Shown one piece after another: positions 1 through 5,470 of a DNA stretch of 5,535 nucleotides. This DNA is from Candidatus Zixiibacteriota bacterium. GTDB lineage: Bacteria; Zixibacteria; MSB-5A5; GN15; JAAZOE01. The stretch's first letter is position 1, and every line of letters starts with the position of its first letter. A program made the translations under genes and the position numbers. The notes below the pieces were generated by a model. That model saw only the letters and a list, made by a program, of their open reading frames with translations. It made no database searches and had not been told where the DNA came from. The stretch covers positions 1 through 5,535 of the forward strand of contig JAQVRW010000215.1 in NCBI GenBank assembly GCA_028700875.1, in the 5' to 3' direction.

Positions 1-2
1 GG

Positions 3-113
3 AAAGCCAAGATGGTCGCCATTGCCGCCTGCATGCGAAAGCTCCTGCTTATCACTCAGGCCATGCTCAAACACCAAACACCCTTTAACCCGGAGCTAAA
101 ACCCTTGACCTAA
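3..113 (+). CDS. IS110-family transposase, C-terminal end (partial)
   Basis: This is the last 36 codons of a gene that enters from beyond the left edge, ending at TAA 111-113. The visible peptide contains KMVAIAACMRKLLLI followed by AMLKHQTPF. The pattern K-x-V-A-I-x-A-x-M-R-K-L-L followed by a short basic tail is what I recall for the C-terminus of IS110/IS116/IS902 transposases (DEDD/serine recombinases guided by a bridge RNA). The catalytic residues lie upstream and cannot be checked, so it is unknown whether the gene is intact. In this family a structured RNA is encoded in one of the non-coding ends, so the sequence just after the stop may still belong to the element. The subgroup (IS110 or IS1111) cannot be decided from this fragment. 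A short match to another protein is possible but less likely. Confidence 0.75.
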   Translation, partial: KAKMVAIAACMRKLLLITQAMLKHQTPFNPELKPLT

Positions 114-141
114 GACACGGTATCTACACAGACTATACCCA

Positions 142-163
142 CCGTCCGCCACGGGCGGAGCGG
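142..163. repeat. GC-rich hairpin, possible REP-like palindrome or IS-end structure
   Basis: CCG-TCCGCC (142-150) pairs with GGCGGA (154-159) and CGG (161-163), with a 3-base ACG loop and a single bulged G at 160. That gives nine G/C-dominated pairs. No T-run follows on the plus strand, so it does not look like a canonical Rho-independent terminator. It could be a dispersed palindromic repeat, part of the insertion element's structured RNA, or a weak terminator behind the transposase. The pairing is seen directly; any role is inference. Confidence 0.5.
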
Positions 164-251
164 GGCACCTAAATGTTTCCTGCATAGAGACATCGCGAAA
201 TAAGCTGCAGAATTCCGCCATTGGGGGGCGGGGGGAAAGCGTACTACCTTC

Positions 252-267
252 GGTTGGTAAACCAATC
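252..267. repeat. Small hairpin in the leader of the biotin carboxylase gene
   Basis: GGTTGG (252-257) can pair with CCAATC (262-267), including one G-T pair, leaving a TAAA loop. It ends 13 bases before the ATG at 281, where a Shine-Dalgarno sequence would normally begin. It could influence initiation or be an operator half-site pair, but a stem this short can arise by chance. Confidence 0.3.
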
Positions 268-280
268 AGTGAAAACCGCA

Positions 281-1801
281 ATGACAACCACGATCAGGAA
301 AATCCTTATTGCCAACCGGGGGGAAATCGCCGTCCGGATCGCGCGGGGGTGCCGCGACGCCGGAATAATATCAGTCGCCGTCTATTCCGATCCCGACCGG
401 ATGGCCTACCATGTCCGGGTGGCCGATGAGGCGTATGCCCTCGGCGGAACCACCTCGGCCGAATCGTATCTCCGTCAGGATAAGATCATCGAAACGGCTC
501 GTAAATGCGGAGCAGATGCGATCCATCCGGGGTACGGCTTTCTGGCCGAAAATCATGATTTCGCGGCCCTCTGCCGGGAAAACGGCCTGATTTTCATCGG
601 GCCATCGCCGGAGGTTATCGCTCTTCTGGGGGACAAGGTCCAGGCGCGACGGGTGGCTGAGAAAGCGGGCTTGCCGGTCGTGCCGGGAAGTGTCCAGAAT
701 ATCGAACAGGTCGATGTCGCCCGGATTGAGGCATATCGGATCGGCTACCCCGTTTTAATCAAAGCCGCGGCCGGTGGCGGCGGCAAAGGGATGCGGATCG
801 TCAACGACCCCGATGGTCTCGGCGCGGCATTATCAACCGCGGCATCGGAGGCGGGGTCGGCGTTCGGGGATCGTCGCGTCTATATCGAAAAGTATATCTC
901 CCGGCCACGCCACGTCGAAATACAGATACTGGGTGATGCTTATGGCAACGTCATCCATCTCGGCGAACGCGAATGCTCCATCCAACGACGTCACCAGAAG
1001 GTGATTGAGGAGTCGCCGTCGATGATAGTAGACGATGCCATGCGGGCCAAGATGGGGGCGGCGGCGGTAGAGCTGGCCAAGGCGGCCGGGTACGTCGGGG
1101 CCGGGACGGTCGAGTTTCTCGTGGATGAGAACAAGCATTTTTATTTCCTCGAAGTCAACACACGGTTACAGGTGGAGCATCCGGTGACGGAAATGGTGAC
1201 TGGGCTTGATTTGGTGCAGGAGCAGTTCAAGATCGCCAGGGGGGAAAAGCTGTCGATCAGGCAGGAAGATGTCGGCCGTCGCGGGCATGCGATAGAGTGC
1301 CGCATCTATGCCGAGGACGCCGCCGCCGGATTTATTCCCTGCACGGGGCATCTGAGCGCCTATCAGGAGCCATCGGGGCCGGGAGTACGGGTCGATTCGG
1401 GGTTCATCGCCGGCGACGATGTCCCGGTCTATTACGACCCACTTATCGCCAAGTTGATCGTCTGGGGGGCCGACCGCAATCAGGCTATTCAACGGATGCG
1501 TCGGGCGTTGAATGAATATGTCGTCCAGGGAATCGAGACGACTATTTCGTTTGGGCGGCTGGTGATGGACAACGAGAGTTTTATATCTGGGCGCTTATCG
1601 ACCCATTTTATAGAGGACGAGTTTGCCGATTTGGCCGAAAGCCTGACCCGTTCCGACGGCGATATTCGGTTGGCGGCCATGACGGCGGCGCTGGTCGATT
1701 ATCGCCTGCAATTGCGGCTTCTGGCGGTCAGCCGTCGGGCGAAGAGCGAAGAAAATCCCTGGAAGATAAGCGGCCGTCAGGCGGGACTTCGGAAAAGGTA
1801 G
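281..1801 (+). CDS. Biotin carboxylase subunit of acyl-CoA (propionyl-CoA) carboxylase
   Basis: This cytoplasmic ATP-grasp enzyme carboxylates the biotin of the carrier protein using ATP and bicarbonate. The 506-residue product starts with the family signature KILIANRGEIAVRI. It has the glycine-rich ATP loop at about residues 165-170, with K161 before it, and GERECSIQRRHQKVIEE around C232 and K240. EVNTRLQVEHPVTE supplies E291, N293, R295 and E299, and IECRIYAED supplies R341. From memory these match E. coli AccC K159, K238, E288, N290, R292, E296 and R338, so it should be active. A tail of about 55 residues beyond the AccC length includes an NPWKISGR stretch, like the linker that precedes the BT domain in fused PccA proteins. 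ATG 281 was chosen because homology begins at once. In-frame TTG 221, TTG 254 and GTG 269 exist, and none of them, nor 281, has a clear ribosome site. Its neighbours point to propionyl-CoA as the substrate, but acetyl-CoA or pyruvate carboxylase roles are not excluded. Confidence 0.93.
   Translation: MTTTIRKILIANRGEIAVRIARGCRDAGIISVAVYSDPDRMAYHVRVADEAYALGGTTSAESYLRQDKIIETARKCGADAIHPGYGFLAENHDFAALCRENGLIFIGPSPEVIALLGDKVQARRVAEKAGLPVVPGSVQNIEQVDVARIEAYRIGYPVLIKAAAGGGGKGMRIVNDPDGLGAALSTAASEAGSAFGDRRVYIEKYISRPRHVEIQILGDAYGNVIHLGERECSIQRRHQKVIEESPSMIVDDAMRAKMGAAAVELAKAAGYVGAGTVEFLVDENKHFYFLEVNTRLQVEHPVTEMVTGLDLVQEQFKIARGEKLSIRQEDVGRRGHAIECRIYAEDAAAGFIPCTGHLSAYQEPSGPGVRVDSGFIAGDDVPVYYDPLIAKLIVWGADRNQAIQRMRRALNEYVVQGIETTISFGRLVMDNESFISGRLSTHFIEDEFADLAESLTRSDGDIRLAAMTAALVDYRLQLRLLAVSRRAKSEENPWKISGRQAGLRKR
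1793..1798 (+). promoter_or_regulatory. Ribosome binding site for the biotin carrier protein gene
   Basis: AAAAGG lies in the last codons of the biotin carboxylase gene and ends 8 bases before ATG 1807. It supports that start over the nearby ATG at 1802, which meets a stop after two codons. Ribosomes ending at TAG 1799-1801 would sit next to it, favouring coupled translation. Confidence 0.5.
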
Positions 1802-1806
1802 ATGCG

Positions 1807-2343
1807 ATGAAGAAGGTACAGGTCAGCACCGCCGACAGGACGTTCGCGTTCGAGCTATGGTTCGAAAACGACCGGTATTTCGTGCGCGGCGAGGGGGAGG
1901 AGCACGTGGTTGACCTGACGCCGCTCAAAAACAACCGGTATTCACTGATCGTCGATGGCCGGTCGTATGAAACCGGGGTGGAGGTGGCGTCGGACGGGTA
2001 TATCGTCTTCACCGGCGCGCGCTCGCATCGGTTCATTGTCGAGGATTACGAAATCGCGCAGATGAAAAAGCAGGCGGGAATCGACGACTGGGCGCGGGAG
2101 ATGTTGTTGACGGCCCCGATGCCGGGGTTGGTTCTGGCGGTCAATTGCCGTCCCGGCGACACGGTAGTAAAAAACCAGCCGCTTCTGGTCATGGAAGCGA
2201 TGAAAATGGAAAATGATATCAAATCGCCGTTGACGGGTATAATAAGGGCGGTGGCGGTGATCCCCGGTCAAAATGTTGACAAAGGGCAAACATTGATCGA
2301 ATTTGAACCATGGCGAAATCCCGAAAAACCAGTTCCGGAATAG
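1807..2343 (+). CDS. Biotin carboxyl carrier protein with N-terminal BT-like domain
   Basis: This subunit carries the covalently bound biotin that shuttles carboxyl groups from biotin carboxylase to the carboxyltransferase. Of its 178 residues, the last 80 or so form a biotinyl domain: APMPGLV, then the MEAMKMEN biotinylation motif with the acceptor lysine at K133, then the repeat-like second half ending near LIEFE. The first 95 or so residues are rich in predicted beta strands (EHVVDLTPLKNNRYSLIVDG and following). They resemble the BT domain that joins biotin carboxylase to carboxyltransferase in propionyl-CoA carboxylase alpha chains. With the preceding gene it therefore looks like PccA split into two polypeptides. 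It starts 5 bases after the biotin carboxylase stop. Its proline-rich last 12 codons overlap the start of the mutase gene. The biotinyl domain is certain; the BT assignment is inference. Confidence 0.92.
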   Translation: MKKVQVSTADRTFAFELWFENDRYFVRGEGEEHVVDLTPLKNNRYSLIVDGRSYETGVEVASDGYIVFTGARSHRFIVEDYEIAQMKKQAGIDDWAREMLLTAPMPGLVLAVNCRPGDTVVKNQPLLVMEAMKMENDIKSPLTGIIRAVAVIPGQNVDKGQTLIEFEPWRNPEKPVPE

Positions 2344-3869
2344 AGATTCCAATAACCTCCAATCACCGGCCGGTGAAGCTTCCGGCGGCGGGGGAGTATC
2401 CGTTCACCCGAGGGATATATCCCGACATGTACCGGGGACGGCCCTGGACGATGCGTCAGTATGCCGGGTTCGGCACCGCGCGGGAGACCAACCGGCGGTT
2501 CAAGAATCTGCTCGAATCCGGCCAGACCGGCCTGTCGGTGGCATTTGACCTGCCCACCCAGATCGGGTACGATTCCGATCATCCCCTGGCGGCGGGAGAG
2601 GTCGGCAAGACGGGCGTGGCGATCGACACAGTCGACGACATGGAAGCACTGTTCGAAGGGATTCCGTTGGGCGAGGTGTCGACGTCGATGACGATCAACG
2701 CCACGGCGGCGGTGCTGTTGGCGATGTATATCGTCGTAGCCCGCAAACAGGGAGTCGGATCGGTAAACCTCCGCGGGACGATCCAGAACGATATCCTCAA
2801 AGAATTCGTGGCCCGGGGGACGTATATCTTCCCCCCGCAGCCGTCGCTTCGCCTGGTGACCGATATTTTCGCCTACGCCAAGGATTATCTCCCGAATTTC
2901 AACACGATTTCGATTTCGGGGTATCATATCCGCGAGGCGGGGTCCACGGCCGCTCAGGAGATCGCGTTTACCTTTGCCGATGCCATCTGCTATATCGAAA
3001 CGGCGCTGGCGGCGGGTCTGGAAATTGACCAGTTCGCTCCCCGGCTGTCGTTCTTTTTCAATGTCCACAATAACCTGTTCGAGGAGATTGCCAAGTTTCG
3101 GGCGGCGAGGCGTATCTGGGCCAGGATCGTCAAGGAGCGGTTCGGCGCCCGGGAACGCCAATCGCTGATGCTTCGGTTCCATACTCAGACGGCGGGGTCG
3201 ACCCTGACCGCTCAGCAGCCGGAAAACAATATTGTTCGGGTCACGCTTCAGGCGCTGGCGGCGGTTCTGGGCGGGACACAGTCGCTCCATACCAACTCCT
3301 ACGACGAGGCGTTGGCTCTGCCGACCGACAAGTCGGCGACTTTGGCCTTGCGGACTCAACAGATTATCGCCTGCGAATCGGGGGTGGCGGACAGCGCCGA
3401 TCCGCTGGGCGGGTCGTATTTTTTGGAATACTTGACCGATGAATTGGAAAAGTGTATCTTCGAGATTCTTGGTGAGGTGGACGGCCGGGGCGGCGCGTTG
3501 AAGGCGATCGAGTCGGGATATTTTCAGCGCCAGATCGCCCAGGCGGCCTACGAACACCAGAAGCAGGTTGAAAGCCGCGAGGAGATAGTCGTCGGCGTCA
3601 ACAAGTACCAGGCGGACGCGGAAAAGCCGCCCGACATCTATCGGGTCGATCCGGAATTGGAGCCGAGGCAGGTGAGCCGCCTTCGCGAGGTCAAAGCCGG
3701 CCGTCCGGCGAGCCGTGTCGCGGCGGCGTTGGCCAGCGTGGAAAAAGCGGCCGAGACGGGAGAAAACCTGATGCCGCCGATTCTCGAGGCGGTCATCGGC
3801 CGAGCGACCCTGGGAGAAATTTGTGATCGATTGAGAAAGGTTTGGGGTGAGTATCATGCGGCACTGTAA
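2310..3869 (+). CDS. Methylmalonyl-CoA mutase, catalytic (alpha-type) subunit without B12 domain
   Basis: This subunit provides the TIM-barrel domain that binds the CoA ester and interconverts (R)-methylmalonyl-CoA and succinyl-CoA using adenosylcobalamin. The 519 residues contain RGRPWTMRQYAGFG, GTIQNDILKEF, SISGYHIREAG and SLHTNSYDEALALPTD. By comparison with the Propionibacterium enzyme from memory, Y51, Q159, R169 and H206 correspond to Y89, Q197, R207 and H244, at a constant offset of 38. Tyr and Arg at the first and third positions are the methylmalonyl-CoA form; isobutyryl-CoA mutases have Phe and Gln there. The protein ends at the natural barrel boundary (KVWGEYHAAL), so the cobalamin domain must be a separate small subunit, which is absent here. 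ATG 2310 is preferred because SGIEI near the N-terminus matches family members; it overlaps the previous gene by 34 bases and has no strong ribosome site. The segment between SGIEI and GEYPFTRG looks shorter than usual. Confidence 0.95.
   Translation: MAKSRKTSSGIEIPITSNHRPVKLPAAGEYPFTRGIYPDMYRGRPWTMRQYAGFGTARETNRRFKNLLESGQTGLSVAFDLPTQIGYDSDHPLAAGEVGKTGVAIDTVDDMEALFEGIPLGEVSTSMTINATAAVLLAMYIVVARKQGVGSVNLRGTIQNDILKEFVARGTYIFPPQPSLRLVTDIFAYAKDYLPNFNTISISGYHIREAGSTAAQEIAFTFADAICYIETALAAGLEIDQFAPRLSFFFNVHNNLFEEIAKFRAARRIWARIVKERFGARERQSLMLRFHTQTAGSTLTAQQPENNIVRVTLQALAAVLGGTQSLHTNSYDEALALPTDKSATLALRTQQIIACESGVADSADPLGGSYFLEYLTDELEKCIFEILGEVDGRGGALKAIESGYFQRQIAQAAYEHQKQVESREEIVVGVNKYQADAEKPPDIYRVDPELEPRQVSRLREVKAGRPASRVAAALASVEKAAETGENLMPPILEAVIGRATLGEICDRLRKVWGEYHAAL
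3845..3851 (+). promoter_or_regulatory. Ribosome binding site deciding the lipoprotein start
   Basis: GGGTGAG sits inside the end of the mutase gene, 4 bases before ATG 3856. It favours ATG 3856 over GTG 3847, which overlaps the site itself. Confidence 0.5.
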
Positions 3870-4386
3870 GTTTATGCATCTCGGCGGCGTTGCCATCATT
3901 TTGGTCGTCATCATGCTGGGGGCTTGTCAACGGGAGAAGGCGCTCGACCCGGACCGCCAGGAGATAAAGACGCGATGTATCGAGCTTTTCGCGCGCCTTA
4001 AAGTGAACGATTTCCGAATCTCGTACGAAAATGAATTTCCATACCTGAAGGACCGCGTCGATTTGTCGGAGTATCTATCCGCCAAGATGTTCTCCCAACC
4101 AGCCCCCGATTCGCTGGAAGGAATCCAACTGGACTCGATCAAAGTGTGGGGCGATTCGGCTTATTACTTCCTGCAGTTGGAATACGTGCGTTCGGACAGC
4201 ACCTATCTCACCTACCCGGTCCGCAACCGGTGGTACAAAATGGACGAGCGCTGGATCAAGCCGACCCTGTCCACCATGAAGAACCAGGAAGAGTTTGAAG
4301 AGGAAATACGGATATATTGGGAGGCGGTTAAGGAGAAACAGGCGGAGGAGGCTAATAACAGAGCGGGAGGGCAAGACAGCCTGTGA
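3856..4386 (+). CDS. Putative lipoprotein of unknown function
   Basis: I do not recognise this family. The 176-residue product begins with a lipoprotein signal: a basic start (MRHCK), a hydrophobic run of about 11 residues, and the lipobox LGAC with the lipidated cysteine at residue 24. Gln follows at +2, which would allow outer-membrane sorting in diderms under the E. coli Lol rule. The mature part opens with a helix-like stretch (EIKTRCIELFARLKVNDF). A strand-rich middle with many aromatics follows (IKVWGDSAYYFLQLEYV, then NRWYKMDERWIKPT). The end is a very acidic helix of about 40 residues. Helix followed by curved sheet recalls NTF2/SnoaL-like folds, but that is a weak guess. It overlaps the mutase gene by 14 bases and the epimerase gene by 4 bases, so it is built into the operon. 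In-frame GTG 3847 is an alternative start adding three residues. It is plausibly exposed at the periplasmic face of a membrane, unlike its cytoplasmic neighbours. Confidence 0.85.
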   Translation: MRHCKFMHLGGVAIILVVIMLGACQREKALDPDRQEIKTRCIELFARLKVNDFRISYENEFPYLKDRVDLSEYLSAKMFSQPAPDSLEGIQLDSIKVWGDSAYYFLQLEYVRSDSTYLTYPVRNRWYKMDERWIKPTLSTMKNQEEFEEEIRIYWEAVKEKQAEEANNRAGGQDSL

Positions 4387-4784
4387 GTAGTCGGGTGGCC
4401 CATATCGGGATAGCGGTCCGTAACCTCGATCAGGCGGTCGGGGTATTCGCCGCGCTTCTGGGCCTGTCTCCGGAAGATACGGTCACGATGGGCGATCAGA
4501 ACCTGCGCATTGCGACGTTTGACATGGATGGCTGCCGGGTGGAGCTTCTGGAAGGCGTGTCGCCCGATTCGACCGTATCCCGGTTCGTGGAATCCCGGGG
4601 GCCGGGCATCCATCATTTCTGCCTGACCGTGCCGGATATCGAACGGGAGATTGAGCGGTTGGAGAAGGCCGGGTTTCGGATGATCGATCACACACCGCGG
4701 ATAGGGGCCGACGGCGGCCGTATCGCCTTCGTGCATCCCGACTCGACCGGGGGCGTCCTTTTGGAATTGCATCAAAAGGAATAA
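4383..4784 (+). CDS. mce: Methylmalonyl-CoA epimerase
   Basis: This small cytoplasmic metalloenzyme of the vicinal oxygen chelate superfamily interconverts (S)- and (R)-methylmalonyl-CoA, linking the carboxylase product to the mutase substrate. The 133 residues are the usual length and hold two beta-alpha-beta-beta-beta modules. Motifs are VAHIGIAVRNL at the N-terminus, VELLEG near residue 53, GPGIHHFCL near 74-81, PRIGADGGRIAFVHP and GGVLLELHQ at the end. Likely metal ligands are H7, E54, H78 and E128. From memory these align with H12, Q65, H91 and E141 of the Propionibacterium enzyme, with Glu replacing Gln at the second site, as I believe is common in other family members. The GTG start overlaps the lipoprotein stop in a GTGA junction. 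GGGAGG at 4365-4370 is a possible but distant ribosome site. Context with the mutase makes the assignment firm within a superfamily that is otherwise easy to misname. Confidence 0.93.
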   Translation: MSSRVAHIGIAVRNLDQAVGVFAALLGLSPEDTVTMGDQNLRIATFDMDGCRVELLEGVSPDSTVSRFVESRGPGIHHFCLTVPDIEREIERLEKAGFRMIDHTPRIGADGGRIAFVHPDSTGGVLLELHQKE

Positions 4785-4805
4785 TGTGAACATAGACGGG
4801 GTACG

Positions 4806-4827
4806 GTCCGACCGGCGGCGGACGGAC
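4806..4827. repeat. Inverted repeat / hairpin in the mce-deaminase spacer
   Basis: GTCCG (4806-4810) pairs with CGGAC (4823-4827), and CCG (4812-4814) pairs with CGG (4819-4821). An A-A mismatch lies between the two stems and a GCGG loop closes them. No T-run follows, so it is not a standard terminator. It might be an operator, an RNA processing site or a REP-like palindrome. Confidence 0.5.
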
Positions 4828-4832
4828 AAAAC

Positions 4833-4842
4833 GGGGAAGAGG
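4833..4842 (+). promoter_or_regulatory. Ribosome binding site for the dCMP deaminase gene
   Basis: GGGGAAGAGG is a purine-rich tract ending 2 bases before ATG 4845. Its GGGGA part gives a more normal spacing of about 7 bases. It supports ATG 4845 as the start, in agreement with the family length. Confidence 0.5.
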
Positions 4843-4844
4843 CA

Positions 4845-5366
4845 ATGGAGAGCAAAATCGTGAACGAGAAGGACGTCAAGAGAACGGATTATTTGAGCTG
4901 GGATGAGTATTTCATGTCGGTGGCGGTGCTGTCGTCGCTGCGCAGCAAGGACCCTAACACGCAGGTCGGCGCCTGTATCGTCAACGACGGCAATCGCATC
5001 GTCGGCATCGGGTACAACGGTTTTCCGGCCGGGTGTTCGGATGAGGAGCTGCCGTGGGGCCGGAGTGGGAATTTCCTCGACAGCAAATACCCGTATGTCT
5101 GCCATGCGGAGATGAACGCCATCTTGAACAGCGATTTCGGGCGGATGGTCAACTGCCGCATGTATGTCAATTTATTCCCCTGCAACGAATGCGCCAAAAT
5201 GATCATCCAGGCTGGGATCCGTAAAATTATCTATATCAACGACAAGTATCCGAACGATGAGAAGTATATGGCGGCGCGACGGATGTTCCGTCTGGCCGGG
5301 ATAGAGATGGTTCAGATGCCGATTCCGACCCGGACGATCGCGATTGATTTTTCCCGTTTTCTGTAG
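4845..5366 (+). CDS. Deoxycytidylate (dCMP) deaminase
   Basis: This cytoplasmic zinc enzyme deaminates dCMP to dUMP, the precursor for thymidylate synthase. The 173 residues carry the cytidine deaminase core: CHAEMNAI with zinc ligand H87 and proton-shuttling E89, then FPCNECAKMI with zinc ligands C113 and C116. The N-terminal half contains RSKDPNTQVGACIV, GIGYNGFPAGCSD and LPWGR, the dCMP-specific segments that in this family also take part in nucleotide and allosteric (dCTP/dTTP) binding. Length is typical and nothing is missing. As I recall it, the match to human DCTD is unusually close (for example SKDPN-QVGACIVN and KYPYVCHAE-NAI). It lies 60 bases after the epimerase gene and is followed by a terminator, so it is probably the last gene of the transcript, although it has no metabolic link to propionate. 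A ComE operon-type bacterial deaminase label would describe the same activity. Confidence 0.94.
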   Translation: MESKIVNEKDVKRTDYLSWDEYFMSVAVLSSLRSKDPNTQVGACIVNDGNRIVGIGYNGFPAGCSDEELPWGRSGNFLDSKYPYVCHAEMNAILNSDFGRMVNCRMYVNLFPCNECAKMIIQAGIRKIIYINDKYPNDEKYMAARRMFRLAGIEMVQMPIPTRTIAIDFSRFL

Positions 5367-5389
5367 ATGCCCAGAGACAATCCAGGCAT

Positions 5390-5420
5390 AAAAAAACCCG
5401 CCTATAAGGCGGGTTTTTTT
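5390..5420. terminator. Bidirectional Rho-independent terminator
   Basis: CCCGCC (5397-5402) and GGCGGG (5408-5413) form a 6-bp G/C stem with a TATAA loop. It is flanked by seven A bases (5390-5396) and seven T bases (5414-5420), which can extend the stem. It ends the dCMP deaminase transcript on the plus strand. With the complementary T-run on the other strand it also ends the convergent secF transcript, whose stop lies 50 bases away. Confidence 0.95.
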
Positions 5421-5470
5421 GTATTTCTTTGCGGGCAGTCTTAATTGAACCGTTTCGGGCTGCGGGCTTC

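Larger units (their letters stand above)
114..280. other. Non-coding stretch: probable right end of IS110 element and operon leader
   Basis: These 167 bases lie between the transposase stop and the biotin carboxylase ATG, and I see no convincing gene in them. The left part probably contains the right end of the insertion element. IS110 elements often lack terminal inverted repeats, and no boundary is visible. It holds a strong hairpin at 142-163 and a smaller one at 252-267, plus a G-rich run at 223-235. The promoter of the downstream operon must lie here or inside the insertion element, unless transcription reads in from further upstream. I could not find a well-spaced -35/-10 pair. Confidence 0.5.
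4785..4844 (+). other. Spacer before the dCMP deaminase gene
   Basis: This is the only gap of any size between the plus-strand operon genes. It holds an inverted repeat at 4806-4827 and a purine-rich ribosome site just before ATG 4845. No promoter is obvious, so the deaminase gene may be read through from the epimerase gene. Confidence 0.5.

Noticed and set aside
105..139. Possible outward promoter: TTGACC (105-110) with TATACC (134-139)
   Set aside because: The spacing is 23 bases instead of about 17, and no better -10 box lies at the right distance.
221..280. Biotin carboxylase starting at TTG 221
   Set aside because: The extra 20 residues (Gly-rich, then YYLRLVNQ) have no counterpart in the family as I know it, and homology starts directly after ATG 281.
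3847..3855. GTG 3847 as the lipoprotein start
   Set aside because: The codon lies within the GGGTGAG ribosome site that serves ATG 3856; the difference is only three residues.
2310..3869. Isobutyryl-CoA or ethylmalonyl-CoA mutase instead of methylmalonyl-CoA mutase
   Set aside because: Tyr at residue 51 and Arg at 169 are the methylmalonyl-CoA form, and the epimerase and biotin carboxylase neighbours agree with it.
2268..3914. Long minus-strand reading frame of 548 codons opposite the mutase gene
   Set aside because: It is antisense to a firmly identified gene, its translation is Arg/Pro-rich and low in recognisable motifs, and long antisense frames are expected from the codon bias of GC-rich genes.
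4212..5105. Minus-strand reading frame of 297 codons across the lipoprotein, epimerase and deaminase genes
   Set aside because: It spans three well-supported plus-strand genes and shows no family motif, so it is a shadow frame.
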